A DNA stretch of 64,000 bases, from positions 36,152 through 100,151 of the forward strand of contig CAVRND010000002.1 in assembly GCA_963722495.1 (NCBI GenBank), given 5' to 3'. Below are positions 46,935-56,246 of the stretch, one piece after another (within the stretch, counting starts at the first letter, position 1; each line of letters starts with the position of its first letter). The notes under the pieces were generated by a model, which saw only the letters and a program-made list of their open reading frames with translations, was not told the origin of the DNA and made no database searches. Made by a program: the position numbers and the translations under genes. This DNA is from Hyphomicrobium_A sp963722495. GTDB lineage: Bacteria > Pseudomonadota > Alphaproteobacteria > Rhizobiales > Hyphomicrobiaceae.

Positions 46935-47378
46935 ATGGTCGAGACTGCAAATTCCGGCTTGAGCCGCATCGAGCTCCTGTGCGCCGAGCAAGGACTGCGC
47001 ATGACCGGACAGCGGCGCGTGATCGCCCGCGTGCTGTCGAGCGCCAAGGATCATCCCGACGTCGAGGAGGTCTATCAGCGCGCCAACGAGATCGACCGCC
47101 ACATCTCGCTGTCCACCGTGTATCGTACGCTGAAACTGTTCGCCGAGAAGGGCATCCTCGAGCGCCACGACTTCGGCCATAAGCGCGGACGCTACGAGGA
47201 AGCCTCGCGGGGGCACCACGACCACCTCATCGACGTTGAAAGCGGGCGCGTGATCGAGTTCAGCAACGAGGCGATCGAGGCGCTGCAGGATCGCATCGCA
47301 CGCGAACTCGGCTTTAAGCTGGTCGGCCACCGGCTCGAGCTTTACGGCGTGCGGATGAAGCCGGCCAAGAAAGCGTGA
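46935..47378 (+). CDS. Fur-family regulator, alphaproteobacterial Fur/Mur type
   Basis: 147 residues. Winged helix (GLRMTGQRRVIARVLSSAKDHPDVEEVYQRA, ISLSTVYRTLKLFAEKGILERHDF) and metal-binding HHDHLIDVESGRVIEF. The CxxC that forms the structural zinc site in E. coli Fur is absent (DVES in its place), as in the Mn-responsive Mur group of rhizobia. The adjacent miaB-side synteny supports Mur. No Irr haem motif is present. The stop overlaps the next start. Confidence 0.87.
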   Translation: MVETANSGLSRIELLCAEQGLRMTGQRRVIARVLSSAKDHPDVEEVYQRANEIDRHISLSTVYRTLKLFAEKGILERHDFGHKRGRYEEASRGHHDHLIDVESGRVIEFSNEAIEALQDRIARELGFKLVGHRLELYGVRMKPAKKA

Positions 47379-48277
47379 TCCACAAGGCCTCAAAGCGTAT
47401 GAGTTCGGTTCGCGGTGCGGCGGTTCTGGCGGGTTTTTTCGCACTCACCGTGCCGCTGATGCCGGTGCAGGCTCTCTTGCTGCGGGTGGGGTCGCGGGGC
47501 GCACGAGCTTTTCCCCACTGGTACCATCGTCAAGTTTGCCGCTTGCTCGGCATCCGCATCCATCTCGATGGCGCGGTGGTGCGCGACCGACCGGTGCTGC
47601 TGGTCGCCAATCACACCACGTGGCTCGACATTCCCGTGCTATCGGCCGTGGCCCCGGTGTCGTTCGTCGCCAAGAAAGAGGTCGGCACCTGGCCGTTCGT
47701 GTCGGCGCTGGCGCGTCTGCAGCGGTCGGTGTTCGTCGATCGCACGCGACGCACGGCGGTGGGGCAGGCGGCGGGCGAGATCCTCACGCGGCTAGGGCAG
47801 GGCGACACCATCGTGCTGTTCGCCGAGGGCACCTCCAGCGACGGTAACCGCGTGCTGCCGTTCATGACCTCGCTGTTCGCGGCAGCGAAGCCCTCGGGGG
47901 AGAGCAACGCGGCACCCGACGCAGTCGTGCAGACGCTATCGGCTGTCTACACGCGCCTGCACGGCATACCCCTCGGCCGCGCCGAGCGCCCCGGCGTCGC
48001 CTGGTATGGCGACATGGAAATGCGCAGCCACGCTTGGTCGTTGTTGAAGGCGGGCCCTCTCGACGTACAGATCCGCGTCGGGCCGCCGGTACCGCTGGCG
48101 AGCTTCGCCGACCGCAAGGAGCTGGCGCGGCATAGCGAAGCACAAGTGCGCGAGCATGTCGTCCGCATCCTGCGCGCGCGCCCGGCAGCGGAGCCAGTTG
48201 CGATCGCGGCGCCCGAAGACGCGCCATCGGCGGTCAGAACCCGGGCTGCGGCCGAGCCCGGGCAAAAGTGGGTTTAA
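47375..48277 (+). CDS. Lysophospholipid/lyso-ornithine-lipid acyltransferase (PlsC/OlsA type)
   Basis: 300 residues from a GTG overlapping the fur stop. Membrane anchor VLAGFFALTVPLMPVQALLL, acyltransferase motif VANHTTWLDIPVL (HX4D) and FAEGTSSDGNRVLPF (motif III). In Sinorhizobium the acyltransferase next to fur and miaB is, to my recollection, OlsA, which completes ornithine lipid by O-acylation. With olsB in the same window that is a reasonable candidate, but a general PlsC role cannot be excluded. The Ala/Pro-rich C-terminal tail is disordered. Confidence 0.85.
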   Translation: MIHKASKRMSSVRGAAVLAGFFALTVPLMPVQALLLRVGSRGARAFPHWYHRQVCRLLGIRIHLDGAVVRDRPVLLVANHTTWLDIPVLSAVAPVSFVAKKEVGTWPFVSALARLQRSVFVDRTRRTAVGQAAGEILTRLGQGDTIVLFAEGTSSDGNRVLPFMTSLFAAAKPSGESNAAPDAVVQTLSAVYTRLHGIPLGRAERPGVAWYGDMEMRSHAWSLLKAGPLDVQIRVGPPVPLASFADRKELARHSEAQVREHVVRILRARPAAEPVAIAAPEDAPSAVRTRAAAEPGQKWV

Positions 48278-48364
48278 TCTCGACGCAATTCTTAAGGGCT
48301 GGACAAAGCCTGCCCGATAAGGCTGACGTTGGCGCCCGGTAAACGCCATGGGTATGCGAGCTTG

Positions 48365-49788
48365 ATGGACGATCGGCTGACGACCGAAGCGGCGGAGAGT
48401 GACGGCGGCGAGGCGTTAGCCGCGTTCGCGGCGCCATCGCGCACGCCGTCTGGCGGGCGGAAGGTTTTCATCGCACCTTCGGCTGCCAGATGAACGTCTA
48501 CGATTCCGAGCGCATGAGCGAAGCGCTATCGGCGGAGGGATATTCGGAAACCAGCGCCATCGAGAGCGCCGATCTCGTCATCCTCAATACCTGTCATATC
48601 CGCGAGAAGGCGGCGGAGAAGGTCTACTCCGACCTCGGACGCATCCGCGTCTTGAAGGATGAGCGCGCCGCCGCCGGCAACGACACGGTGATCGCCGTCG
48701 TCGGCTGTGTCGCCCAGGCCGAGGGTGCCGAGATCGTACGCCGCATGCCGGCCGTCGATCTTGTTATAGGTCCGCAAAGCTACCATCGCCTGCCGGAGCT
48801 TATTGTCCGCACCCGTGCCGAAAACCGCGCGCTGGTCGAGACGACATTCCCAGAGGAAGAGAAGTTCGCCCATCTTCCGCAGCGAACGCCTACGCGCGCG
48901 GTGACGGCGTTCCTCACCGTGCAGGAAGGTTGCGACAAGTTCTGCACCTTCTGCGTCGTGCCCTACACGCGCGGCATGGAATATTCGCGCGGCGTCGCCG
49001 ACATTGAGCGCGAGGCGCGCGCCCTCGTTGCGAGCGGTGTGCGCGAGGTGACGCTGCTGGGCCAGAACGTCAACGGTTACCACGGCGCTGGCCCCGACGG
49101 ACGCACCTACTCGCTGGCTGATCTCGTCCGGCATCTGGCGCGCATCGATGGGCTCGAGCGGCTGCGCTACACCACCAGCCATCCGCGCGATATGAGCGAT
49201 GATCTCATCGCCGCGCATGCCGACGAGAAAAAGCTAATGCCGTATCTGCACCTACCGTTCCAGTCGGGTGCCGATCGCATTCTTGCCGCGATGAACCGCA
49301 AGCACACGGCGCGCGAATACCTCGACCTTGTGGCCCGTGTCCGCGCCGCGCAGCCGGAGTTGGCGTTGTCGACCGACGTCATCGTCGGATTCCCCGGCGA
49401 GACGGACGCCGAGTTCGAAGAAACGCTGGCGGTGTTCGCCGAGGTCGGTTTCGCCGCCGCTTATTCGTTCAAGTACAGCCCGCGGCCCGGCACACCGGCC
49501 GAGAAGCTCGGCGATCAGGTCCCCGAAAAGGTGAAGGCCGAGCGGCTGGCGCGACTGCAAAAGCTCGTGGAACGCCAGCAGCTGGCGTTCGCGCAGCGCT
49601 GCATTGGCCGCACGCTGCCGGTCTTGTTCGAGAAGGCCGGGCGCCGCCCCGGGCAGCTCATCGGCCGCTCTCCCTACCTGCAATCGGTGCACGCGGCAGC
49701 GCCTGCCGACCTGCTCGGCAAGATCGTCCCCGTTGAAATTTCCGCCTTTGGCCCCAATAGTCTAGCTGGTGTCATACGGCCGGAGTGA
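48365..49788 (+). CDS. miaB: tRNA-2-methylthio-N6-dimethylallyladenosine synthase MiaB, one frameshift
   Basis: About 474 residues. From ATG 48365 the frame reads MDDRLTTEAA...GGRKVFI and then loses one base near 48472 (ATCGC for ATCCGC). RTFGCQMNVYDSERM follows with the first of three N-terminal cluster cysteines; without correction the ORF seems to start at 48490. Also NTCHIREKAAEKVYSDLG, VVGCVAQAEG, radical-SAM CDKFCTFCVVPYTRGMEYSR and a TRAM domain. Methylthiolates i6A37 in tRNA. Confidence 0.95.
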
Positions 49789-49870
49789 CCATCGGGTAAC
49801 GCTATTGCGGGCCCGCAGCCCGACTCGCCGTTCGGGCCGGCGCCGCGTTATGATAGGTTAAGCAACTAGA

Positions 49871-50902
49871 GTGACAATTCGCAGCGAACGACGTCTGGAG
49901 CGCCGATTGGCAGCATTTCGCGGAAGCCCCGTGGCCGGGGCGGGCAGAGCTCCCAAAGCTCAGGTTCCGAATAAGCGCGTTGTCATCCCCTTTGAGGACA
50001 ACCGCCACCTGCCGCAGCTGCTCGGTGAGTACGACAGCAATCTTGCGCTGGTCGAGGACCGCCTCGGCATCGAAGCCCACGCGCATGGCAACGTCATCAC
50101 CCTCAATGGCCCCGAAGCGGCATTGACCATCGCGCGCGGCGTGCTCGAACAGCTCTATAAGCGCGCGGCGGCCGGCGAGCCCATCGGCCCGGGCGATTTC
50201 GACGGCCTCATTCGTCATGCTCGCGAGGAAAGCGTCCCAGGCGACGGCCAAGCGCAGATCACGACGCGCCGCCGCGTGGTCAAGGCGCGCACGCGCATGC
50301 AGAGCAGCTATATGCGCGCTCTTGAAAAATCAGACCTTGTGTTCGGCGTCGGCCCCGCCGGCACCGGCAAGACGTATATCGCTGTCGCCTATGCCGCCCA
50401 TTGCCTCGAGCGCGGCGTCGTCGAACGCATCATCCTGTCGCGTCCGGCCGTCGAAGCGGGTGAGCGCCTCGGCTTCCTGCCCGGTGACATGCGCGAGAAG
50501 GTCGATCCCTATCTGCGTCCGCTGTACGATGCCCTCTACGACGTGTTGCCGCCTGAGAAGGTCGAACGCGACCTTGAATTGGGCGTCATCGAAATCGCGC
50601 CCCTGGCGTTCATGCGCGGGCGCACGCTTGCCAACGCCTATGTCATTCTTGATGAAGCGCAGAATACCACCAGCATGCAGATGAAGATGTTCCTCACTCG
50701 CCTCGGCGAGGGCTCGAAGATGACGGTAACCGGTGACCCGAGCCAGATCGACTTGCCCAGCGGGATGCGATCGGGCCTTGAGGAGGCGATCTCGCTACTG
50801 GACGGCGTCGCCGGCATCGAAGCGATCCGCTTCGCCAACGCCGACGTCGTGCGCCGCGACCTCGTCGCTCGCATCGTCGAAGCCTACGACAAGCAGAAGT
50901 AG
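49871..50902 (+). CDS. PhoH family ATPase (YbeZ-like)
   Basis: 343 residues. A short KH-like N-terminal domain (EDRLGIEAHAHGNVITLNGPEAAL) is followed by a helicase-like ATPase with GPAGTGKTYIAVAYA (Walker A), SRPAVEAGERLGFLPGDMREKVDPY, VILDEAQNTTSMQMKMFLTR and TGDPSQIDLP. Followed 10 bases on by ybeY; the YbeZ-YbeY pair acts in rRNA and ribosome maturation. Confidence 0.92.
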   Translation: MTIRSERRLERRLAAFRGSPVAGAGRAPKAQVPNKRVVIPFEDNRHLPQLLGEYDSNLALVEDRLGIEAHAHGNVITLNGPEAALTIARGVLEQLYKRAAAGEPIGPGDFDGLIRHAREESVPGDGQAQITTRRRVVKARTRMQSSYMRALEKSDLVFGVGPAGTGKTYIAVAYAAHCLERGVVERIILSRPAVEAGERLGFLPGDMREKVDPYLRPLYDALYDVLPPEKVERDLELGVIEIAPLAFMRGRTLANAYVILDEAQNTTSMQMKMFLTRLGEGSKMTVTGDPSQIDLPSGMRSGLEEAISLLDGVAGIEAIRFANADVVRRDLVARIVEAYDKQK

Positions 50903-50911
50903 CTTGGTGCG

Positions 50912-51511
50912 ATGCCGCATAATGTTCCAGTGACGAATGCAATTGTCGCCGAAGGCGGCGATGCGCACGCAGGCCCCGACGAGCCTCCGCTAAGTCTCGA
51001 CATCGATGTCGTACATGACGGTGGCGACTGGGAAACGGTCGCCGGCGCGGAATCCCTCGTGCGCACCGCTGCCGCAGCGCTTGCCGCAGAACTGCTTCTG
51101 GGGCGCAGCGAGGTTTGCATAGCGCTGTCGAACGATGCGCAGATCGCCGAACTCAACGCCAACTATCGCGGCAAACCGGCGCCGACCAACGTTCTGTCGT
51201 TTCCCGCCGGACCCAACATTCCGATCGATGACGACGACCCGCGGTTTCTCGGCGACGTCGTGCTCGCACTGGAAACGCTGCAGCGCGAGGCCGCGGAACT
51301 CGGGCTGCCGATCGAGCATCATATGCAACATCTGGTGGTGCACGGACTGCTACATCTTCTGGGCTATGATCACGGGACGGACCAGGAGGCGCAGGCCATG
51401 GAAAGTCTCGAGGTGCGCATTCTGCGGCGCCTCGGCATCGCCGATCCCTATGCAGCGGCCGGCGAGCCCGTCAAAATCTCCGAGCAAACGAGTCAGCCCA
51501 CGAAGTCATGA
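50912..51511 (+). CDS. ybeY: Endoribonuclease YbeY, rRNA maturation factor
   Basis: 199 residues. LNANYRGKPAPTNVLSFP and the zinc-binding HGLLHLLGYDHGTDQEAQAMESLE (three His). Needed for 16S rRNA 3' processing and 70S quality control. A ~20-residue N-terminal extension precedes the usual start. The stop overlaps the corC start by 4 bases (ATGA). Confidence 0.95.
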   Translation: MPHNVPVTNAIVAEGGDAHAGPDEPPLSLDIDVVHDGGDWETVAGAESLVRTAAAALAAELLLGRSEVCIALSNDAQIAELNANYRGKPAPTNVLSFPAGPNIPIDDDDPRFLGDVVLALETLQREAAELGLPIEHHMQHLVVHGLLHLLGYDHGTDQEAQAMESLEVRILRRLGIADPYAAAGEPVKISEQTSQPTKS

Positions 51512-52569
51512 GCAACGCACATCTACCCAAAGACACTGGCGAGCAGCCGTCACCGGCGAGCGGCGGCGAACAGTTAAGCGGCACACAGAGCCTGCTTAAC
51601 GCACTTCTCAGCCGCATCGGACTGCGTTCGCCGAGCCTGCGCGAATTGCTCGAGGCCGACCTCAAGGGCGGTGCCGAAGCCGACGATGCCGCGGCGTTCT
51701 CCAATGAAGAGCGCGAGATGCTACGCCGGTTGCTGCGTTTCGGCGGCTCGCGCGTCGACGACATCATGGTGCCGCGCGCCGACATCATCGCGCTTGAAGA
51801 GAGCGACACTCTGGCGGAGCTGTTGCGGACGTTCGGCGAGGCTGGCGTCTCGCGCATCCCGCTGTTCAGTGAGACGCTCGACGACCCGCGCGGCATGATC
51901 CACGTCAAGGATCTGTTCCGCTGGCTGACGCGCGAGGCCGCTGCCGACGCCGTCAACACGCGCATCGTCGTGGCGCCGCCGGCCGGCAGCATCGAAGAGC
52001 CGGAAGAGGACGCGCCGCCCTCGCAGCAGCTCGATTTCGGCCGCGTCGACCTCTCGCGACCGATCGCATCGGCGAAAATCCGCCGTCCGGTGCTCTATGT
52101 CCCACCGTCAATGCCGGCCACGAATTTGCTGATCCGCATGCAGTCGACGCGCATCCATATGGCGCTTGTGGTCGACGAGTACGGCGGCACCGACGGCCTC
52201 GTTACCATCGAAGACCTCGTCGAGCAGATCGTCGGCGACATCGAGGACGAGCACGACGTTGCCGAGGCGGCGCACATCTTCACCGAGCCGAAGCTGGGGC
52301 TCGTGGCGTCCGCCCGCACACCGATCAAGCAACTCGAGGAGCACCTCGGCATCAAGCTTTTGAAGCCCGAAGAGGAAGAGGACATCGACACCCTCGGCGG
52401 CCTCATGTTCTCGATGCTGGGCCGCGTGCCGGCGCGCGGCGAGCTGGTGCGCCATCCGAGCGGGATCGAACTCGAGGTTCTCGACGCCGACGCGCGCCGT
52501 CTGAAGAAAGTGAAGATCCACCAGCCGCGTGCCGTTGACGCTGCCGCGCCCGAGACGGGAAAGGCGTGA
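51508..52569 (+). CDS. CorC/HlyC family CBS-domain protein
   Basis: 353 residues, cytosolic CorC type lacking the DUF21 membrane domain. CBS pair (VDDIMVPRADIIALEESDTLAELLRTFGEAGVSRIPLFSETLDDPRGMIHVKDLF; MQSTRIHMALVVDEYGGTDGLVTIEDLVEQIVGDIEDEHD) and a C-terminal CorC_HlyC domain (DTLGGLMFSMLGRVPARGE). Linked to magnesium/cobalt efflux. Between ybeY and lnt as usual, overlapping lnt by 4 bases. Confidence 0.92.
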   Translation: MSNAHLPKDTGEQPSPASGGEQLSGTQSLLNALLSRIGLRSPSLRELLEADLKGGAEADDAAAFSNEEREMLRRLLRFGGSRVDDIMVPRADIIALEESDTLAELLRTFGEAGVSRIPLFSETLDDPRGMIHVKDLFRWLTREAAADAVNTRIVVAPPAGSIEEPEEDAPPSQQLDFGRVDLSRPIASAKIRRPVLYVPPSMPATNLLIRMQSTRIHMALVVDEYGGTDGLVTIEDLVEQIVGDIEDEHDVAEAAHIFTEPKLGLVASARTPIKQLEEHLGIKLLKPEEEEDIDTLGGLMFSMLGRVPARGELVRHPSGIELEVLDADARRLKKVKIHQPRAVDAAAPETGKA

Positions 52570-54259
52570 AGCCCGCCGCGGCATCCGTAGAGCGTGAGCG
52601 CTCGGGCTTTGCCTCCGCAACTGCACGCTTCGCCGATTTCATAGCTCGCGTTTCCGTATCGGTTGCGGAGCTGTCGGGATGGCGACGCGCGCTGACCGCG
52701 TTTGGTGCCGGTGCGCTTTCGGCGGCCGCCATGGCGCCGTTCTTCGCTTCCCCGGTGCTGTTCTTCACGCTTCCAGTGCTCGTCTGGCTCGTCGATGGTG
52801 CGGGAGCTGCAGGGCCGTCGCGCCGCCGCCAATTTCTGCGCGCCGCCGGCGCCGGCTGGTGGTTCGGCTTCGGCTATTTCCTGCTCGGCCTGTTCTGGAT
52901 CGGCGAGGCGTTTCTTGTCGAGGCGGAGGTGTTCGCCTGGCTACTGCCGTTCGCAGTGCTGATGCTGCCGGCCGGACTCGCGCTGTTCACCGCCTTGGCG
53001 GCGGGCGCGGCGCGCCTTGCCTGGTCGCGCGGCGCGGCACGCATCCTCATTCTGGCGCTGGCCATCGCGGCGACCGAATGGTTGCGTGGCCACGTGCTCA
53101 CTGGCTTTCCCTGGAATGTGCTGGGCTACGCGCTGACGTGGCCGCTGCCGATGATGCAATCCGCGTCGGTGTTCGGCATCTACGGATTGACGCTGCTTTG
53201 CGTCGCCATCTTCGCCGGGCCGATCGTTCTCATCGCAGACGCCCGGCCCGGTCACGTCGCGAGAGCGCGCTGTCTTCCGCGCCGTCGCCTTGGCGCTCGT
53301 GCCGCTGGCGATGCTCTACGGCCTCGGCGTCTGGCGGTTATCCACAGGCCCGACGGCGATGCTCGACAACGTCCGCCTCCGCATCGTGCAGGCGAGCGTG
53401 CCGCAGCGGGACAAGTGGCGCCCCGAAAAGCAGCGCCAGATATTTGAGGATCAACTGGCCCTATCGCGCCACGATCCATGCAGGTCGGCAGGACGACCTC
53501 GCCGGCATCACGCACCTCATTTGGCCGGAGGCTGCAATGCCGTTCCTGCCGCTGGAGCACCCGGAAGCCTTGGCCGCCATCGGCGCGCTGCTGCCGAACG
53601 GCACGCGATTGTTGTCGGGTGGACTGCGGCTGAAGAAGCCCGTCTCCGGCCCCGGCGCACGCGAGGCCTATAACAGCCTCATGGTCTTTGGCGACCAGGG
53701 CAACCTCGAGCAGACCTACGACAAGATCCATCTGGTCCCGTTCGGCGAGTACCTGCCGATGCAGAGCCTCCTGGAGAGCATCGGGCTGGAGCAGCTGACC
53801 CGTTGGCGCGGCGGGTTCGCGGCCGGCCCCGTGCCACGGCCGCTGCTATCGATCCCCGGCCTGCCGCCGGTGGCGGCGCTCATTTGCTACGAGGCAATTT
53901 TTCCCACCGAGATCGTGCAGGGCTCGGCGCGGCCGGGTTTACTGATCAACATCACCAATGATGGCTGGTTTGGCGATACGACCGGTCCGCGGCAGCACTT
54001 CCACCAGACGCGCGTGCGCGCGGTCGAAGAAGGTTTGCCGATCGTGCGTTCAGCAAATAACGGTGTTTCAGCTATTATCGACGGGCAAGGTCGCGTTGTC
54101 GCAATGCTCAACCTTAACGCGCGTGGCGTCGTCGATGCCGGAATACCGGGCCCCGTTGCTGCGCCTGTTTACGCTACAGCCGGTGATAGTACTTTCGTAG
54201 TCCTTGCACTCATCTTCCTGGTGGCCGCTGTAGTCCTAGTTCGTCGCAGCCGCCATTAA
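52566..54259 (+). CDS. lnt: Apolipoprotein N-acyltransferase, two frameshifts
   Basis: About 563 residues. Six to seven membrane helices (FTLPVLVWLVDGAG, WWFGFGYFLLGLFWIGEAFL, IATEWLRGHVLTGFPWNVLGYAL) are followed by a periplasmic nitrilase domain with catalytic Glu in LIWPEAAMPFLPL, Lys in YDKIHLVPFGEYLP and Cys in ALICYEAIFP, all present. +1 errors near 53255 and 53475 join ...IADARP to ERAVFRAVALALVPL and ...ALSRHD to AGRQDDLAGITHL. Adds the third acyl chain to lipoproteins such as LemA above. C-terminal helix LALIFLVAAVVLV. Confidence 0.93.
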
Positions 54260-54418
54260 AGACAATTTGTTTGTTGTTCTGGCGCAGAGCAGCGGTCATA
54301 AGGTTCGAGCGGCAGCTGCGCGGTACACGCACAGTCTTACTTCTATAGGTTGGATCGGCCCTCGATCACAATCAAAACGTGCATAATCAACGATGTAGAG
54401 GGGCTTAGGTAAGCAGGA

Positions 54419-54880
54419 ATGTCGAGAGAAAATGCGCTGGGCGATGGCGAAGTAGAAGATCGTAGCTCGCGGCGCGCCAATCCTGTCGATGTACATGTCG
54501 GAGCTCGCGTGCGGCTGCGGCGAATGCTTCTAGGTATGAGCCAAGAAAAGCTCGGCGAGCAGCTTGGCCTGACCTTCCAGCAGATCCAGAAGTATGAAAA
54601 GGGCATCAACAGAATTGGCGCCAGCCGTCTGTTCGATCTCTCGCAAGTTCTCAGTGTCCCCGTGCAGTTCTTCTACGAAGAACTCCCGGTGAGCGGCGCT
54701 GGTGGGGCCGCAGGCTTCGCCGAGCGCCCGGCGGAGAGCTATGCCGTCGAATTCCTCGGCAGCCGCGAGGGCCTAGAGCTTAACAAGGCCTTCGCCCGCA
54801 TTACCGATCCGCGGGTGCGGCGTTCGATCGTCGATCTCGTGCGCGCCTTCGCCGGGGAAGCCGCCGCCGCCGCCGACTAG
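54419..54880 (+). CDS. XRE-family transcriptional regulator
   Basis: 153 residues. HTH_3 domain GARVRLRRMLLGMSQEKLGEQLGLTFQQIQKYEKGINRIGASRLFDLSQVLSVPVQFFYEEL, about residues 28-88, then a helical C-terminal region ending RSIVDLVRAFAGEAAAAAD. This gene between lnt and metK is a constant in Hyphomicrobiales and resembles the SinR/R-type regulators there. Target unknown. Confidence 0.88.
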   Translation: MSRENALGDGEVEDRSSRRANPVDVHVGARVRLRRMLLGMSQEKLGEQLGLTFQQIQKYEKGINRIGASRLFDLSQVLSVPVQFFYEELPVSGAGGAAGFAERPAESYAVEFLGSREGLELNKAFARITDPRVRRSIVDLVRAFAGEAAAAAD

Positions 54881-54950
54881 GACGCCGACTGTCACATTTC
54901 GGGCTTGCGTGCCAACGCGCCGCACTTGCCGGCGGTCAGGGATGGTTGGG

Positions 54951-54975
54951 TTGACCCCGGTCGTTCTTGACCCCG
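54951..54975. promoter_or_regulatory. Direct repeat TTGACCCCG upstream of metK
   Basis: TTGACCCCG occurs at 54951-54959 and 54967-54975, 16 bases start to start, about 65-90 bases before the metK GTG. Each contains a TTGAC that could serve as a -35 element; regular spacing also suits a regulator. I looked for SAM-II and SAM-V/SAH riboswitch folds and do not see one. Confidence 0.3.
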
Positions 54976-55037
54976 TAGGCAAAGCTTGAGACAAACCCGG
55001 CGTTTCCAGAGATGCCGAAAAGCGCACGGGGGCCCGA

Positions 55038-56246
55038 GTGGCACGTAAATCCTACCTGTTCACGAGCGAATCCGTTTCTGAGGGTCACCCGGACAAGGTG
55101 TGCGATCGCATCTCCGATGAGATTGTCGATCTTTTCTTCCGCGAGGGACCCAAGGCCGGCATCGACCCGTGGGCCATCCGCGCCGCTTGCGAGACGCTGG
55201 CGACGACCAACAAAGTCGTCATCGCCGGCGAGACGCGTGGACCCGAGACGGTGACCAAGGACTGGATCGCGCACGTCGCGCGCATGGCGATCCGTGACAT
55301 CGGCTACGAGCAGGACGGCTTCCACTGGGACAAGTGCGATATCGAGGTCCTGCTGCATCCGCAGTCGGCCGATATCGCTGCCGGCGTCGATGCGCTGCAG
55401 CCCGGCACGAACAAGGAAGAAGGTGCGGGCGATCAGGGCATCATGTTCGGTTATGCCTGCACCGAGACGCCGGAACTGATGCCGGCACCGATCTACTACG
55501 CGCATAATATCCTGCATGATCTCGCCATTGCCCGGCATAAGAAGGAGGGCGGCGCCGCTTTGCTCGGCCCGGATTCCAAAAGCCAGGTCACGGTGCAGTA
55601 TGAGGACGGCAAGGCCGTCGGCGTGACGCAGATTGTCGTTTCGCACCAGCATGTTCAGGAGGACCTCTCCTCCAAGAAAATCCGCGACATCATCGAGCCG
55701 TACGTGCGCAAGACGCTGCCCGAAGGCTGGATCACGAAGGACACGATCTGGCACGTCAACCCGACCGGTAAGTTCTTCATCGGCGGGCCTGACGGCGACA
55801 CCGGCCTGACGGGCCGCAAGATCATCGTCGACACCTACGGCGGCGCGGCTCCGCACGGCGGCGGCGCCTTCTCCGGCAAGGATTCAACGAAGGTCGACCG
55901 TTCGGCCGCCTACGCCGCCCGCTATCTGGCAAAAAACGTCGTCGCCGCCGGCCTTGCCGACCGCTGCACAATTCAGCTCGCTTATGCCATCGGCGTCGCC
56001 AAGCCGCTGTCGATCTACGTCGACACGCACGGCACCGGAAAGGTCGACGAAGCGAAGCTTGAGAAGGCTTTGGGCGAGGTCATGGACCTGTCGCCCCGCG
56101 GTATCCGCAAGCACTTCGATCTCAACAAGCCGATCTACGCGCGCACCGCGGCCTACGGCCATTTCGGTCGCGCCCCCGATGCGGACGGCGGTTTCTCCTG
56201 GGAGAAGACCGACCTTGCCGATGCCATCAAGAAGGCCGCCGGCTGA
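55038..56246 (+). CDS. metK: S-adenosylmethionine synthetase
   Basis: 402 residues from GTG 55038. SESVSEGHPDKVCDRISDEIVD with the ATP/Met-binding His, GAGDQGIMFGYAC, and GGAAPHGGGAFSGKDSTKVDRSAAY. Makes SAM for the methyltransferases in this window (RsmB, TrmB, MiaB) and possibly for the CqsA-type signal synthase. Intact. The trmB start lies inside its 3' end. Confidence 0.96.
   Translation: MARKSYLFTSESVSEGHPDKVCDRISDEIVDLFFREGPKAGIDPWAIRAACETLATTNKVVIAGETRGPETVTKDWIAHVARMAIRDIGYEQDGFHWDKCDIEVLLHPQSADIAAGVDALQPGTNKEEGAGDQGIMFGYACTETPELMPAPIYYAHNILHDLAIARHKKEGGAALLGPDSKSQVTVQYEDGKAVGVTQIVVSHQHVQEDLSSKKIRDIIEPYVRKTLPEGWITKDTIWHVNPTGKFFIGGPDGDTGLTGRKIIVDTYGGAAPHGGGAFSGKDSTKVDRSAAYAARYLAKNVVAAGLADRCTIQLAYAIGVAKPLSIYVDTHGTGKVDEAKLEKALGEVMDLSPRGIRKHFDLNKPIYARTAAYGHFGRAPDADGGFSWEKTDLADAIKKAAG

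Noticed and set aside
54881..55037. SAM riboswitch upstream of metK
   Set aside because: No SAM-II or SAM-V/SAH core pairing could be traced by eye; only a direct repeat is visible.
55954..56220. Longer trmB frame reaching back into metK
   Set aside because: The upstream part is a Ser/Arg-rich shadow of metK; the first sensible start is the ATG at 56221.
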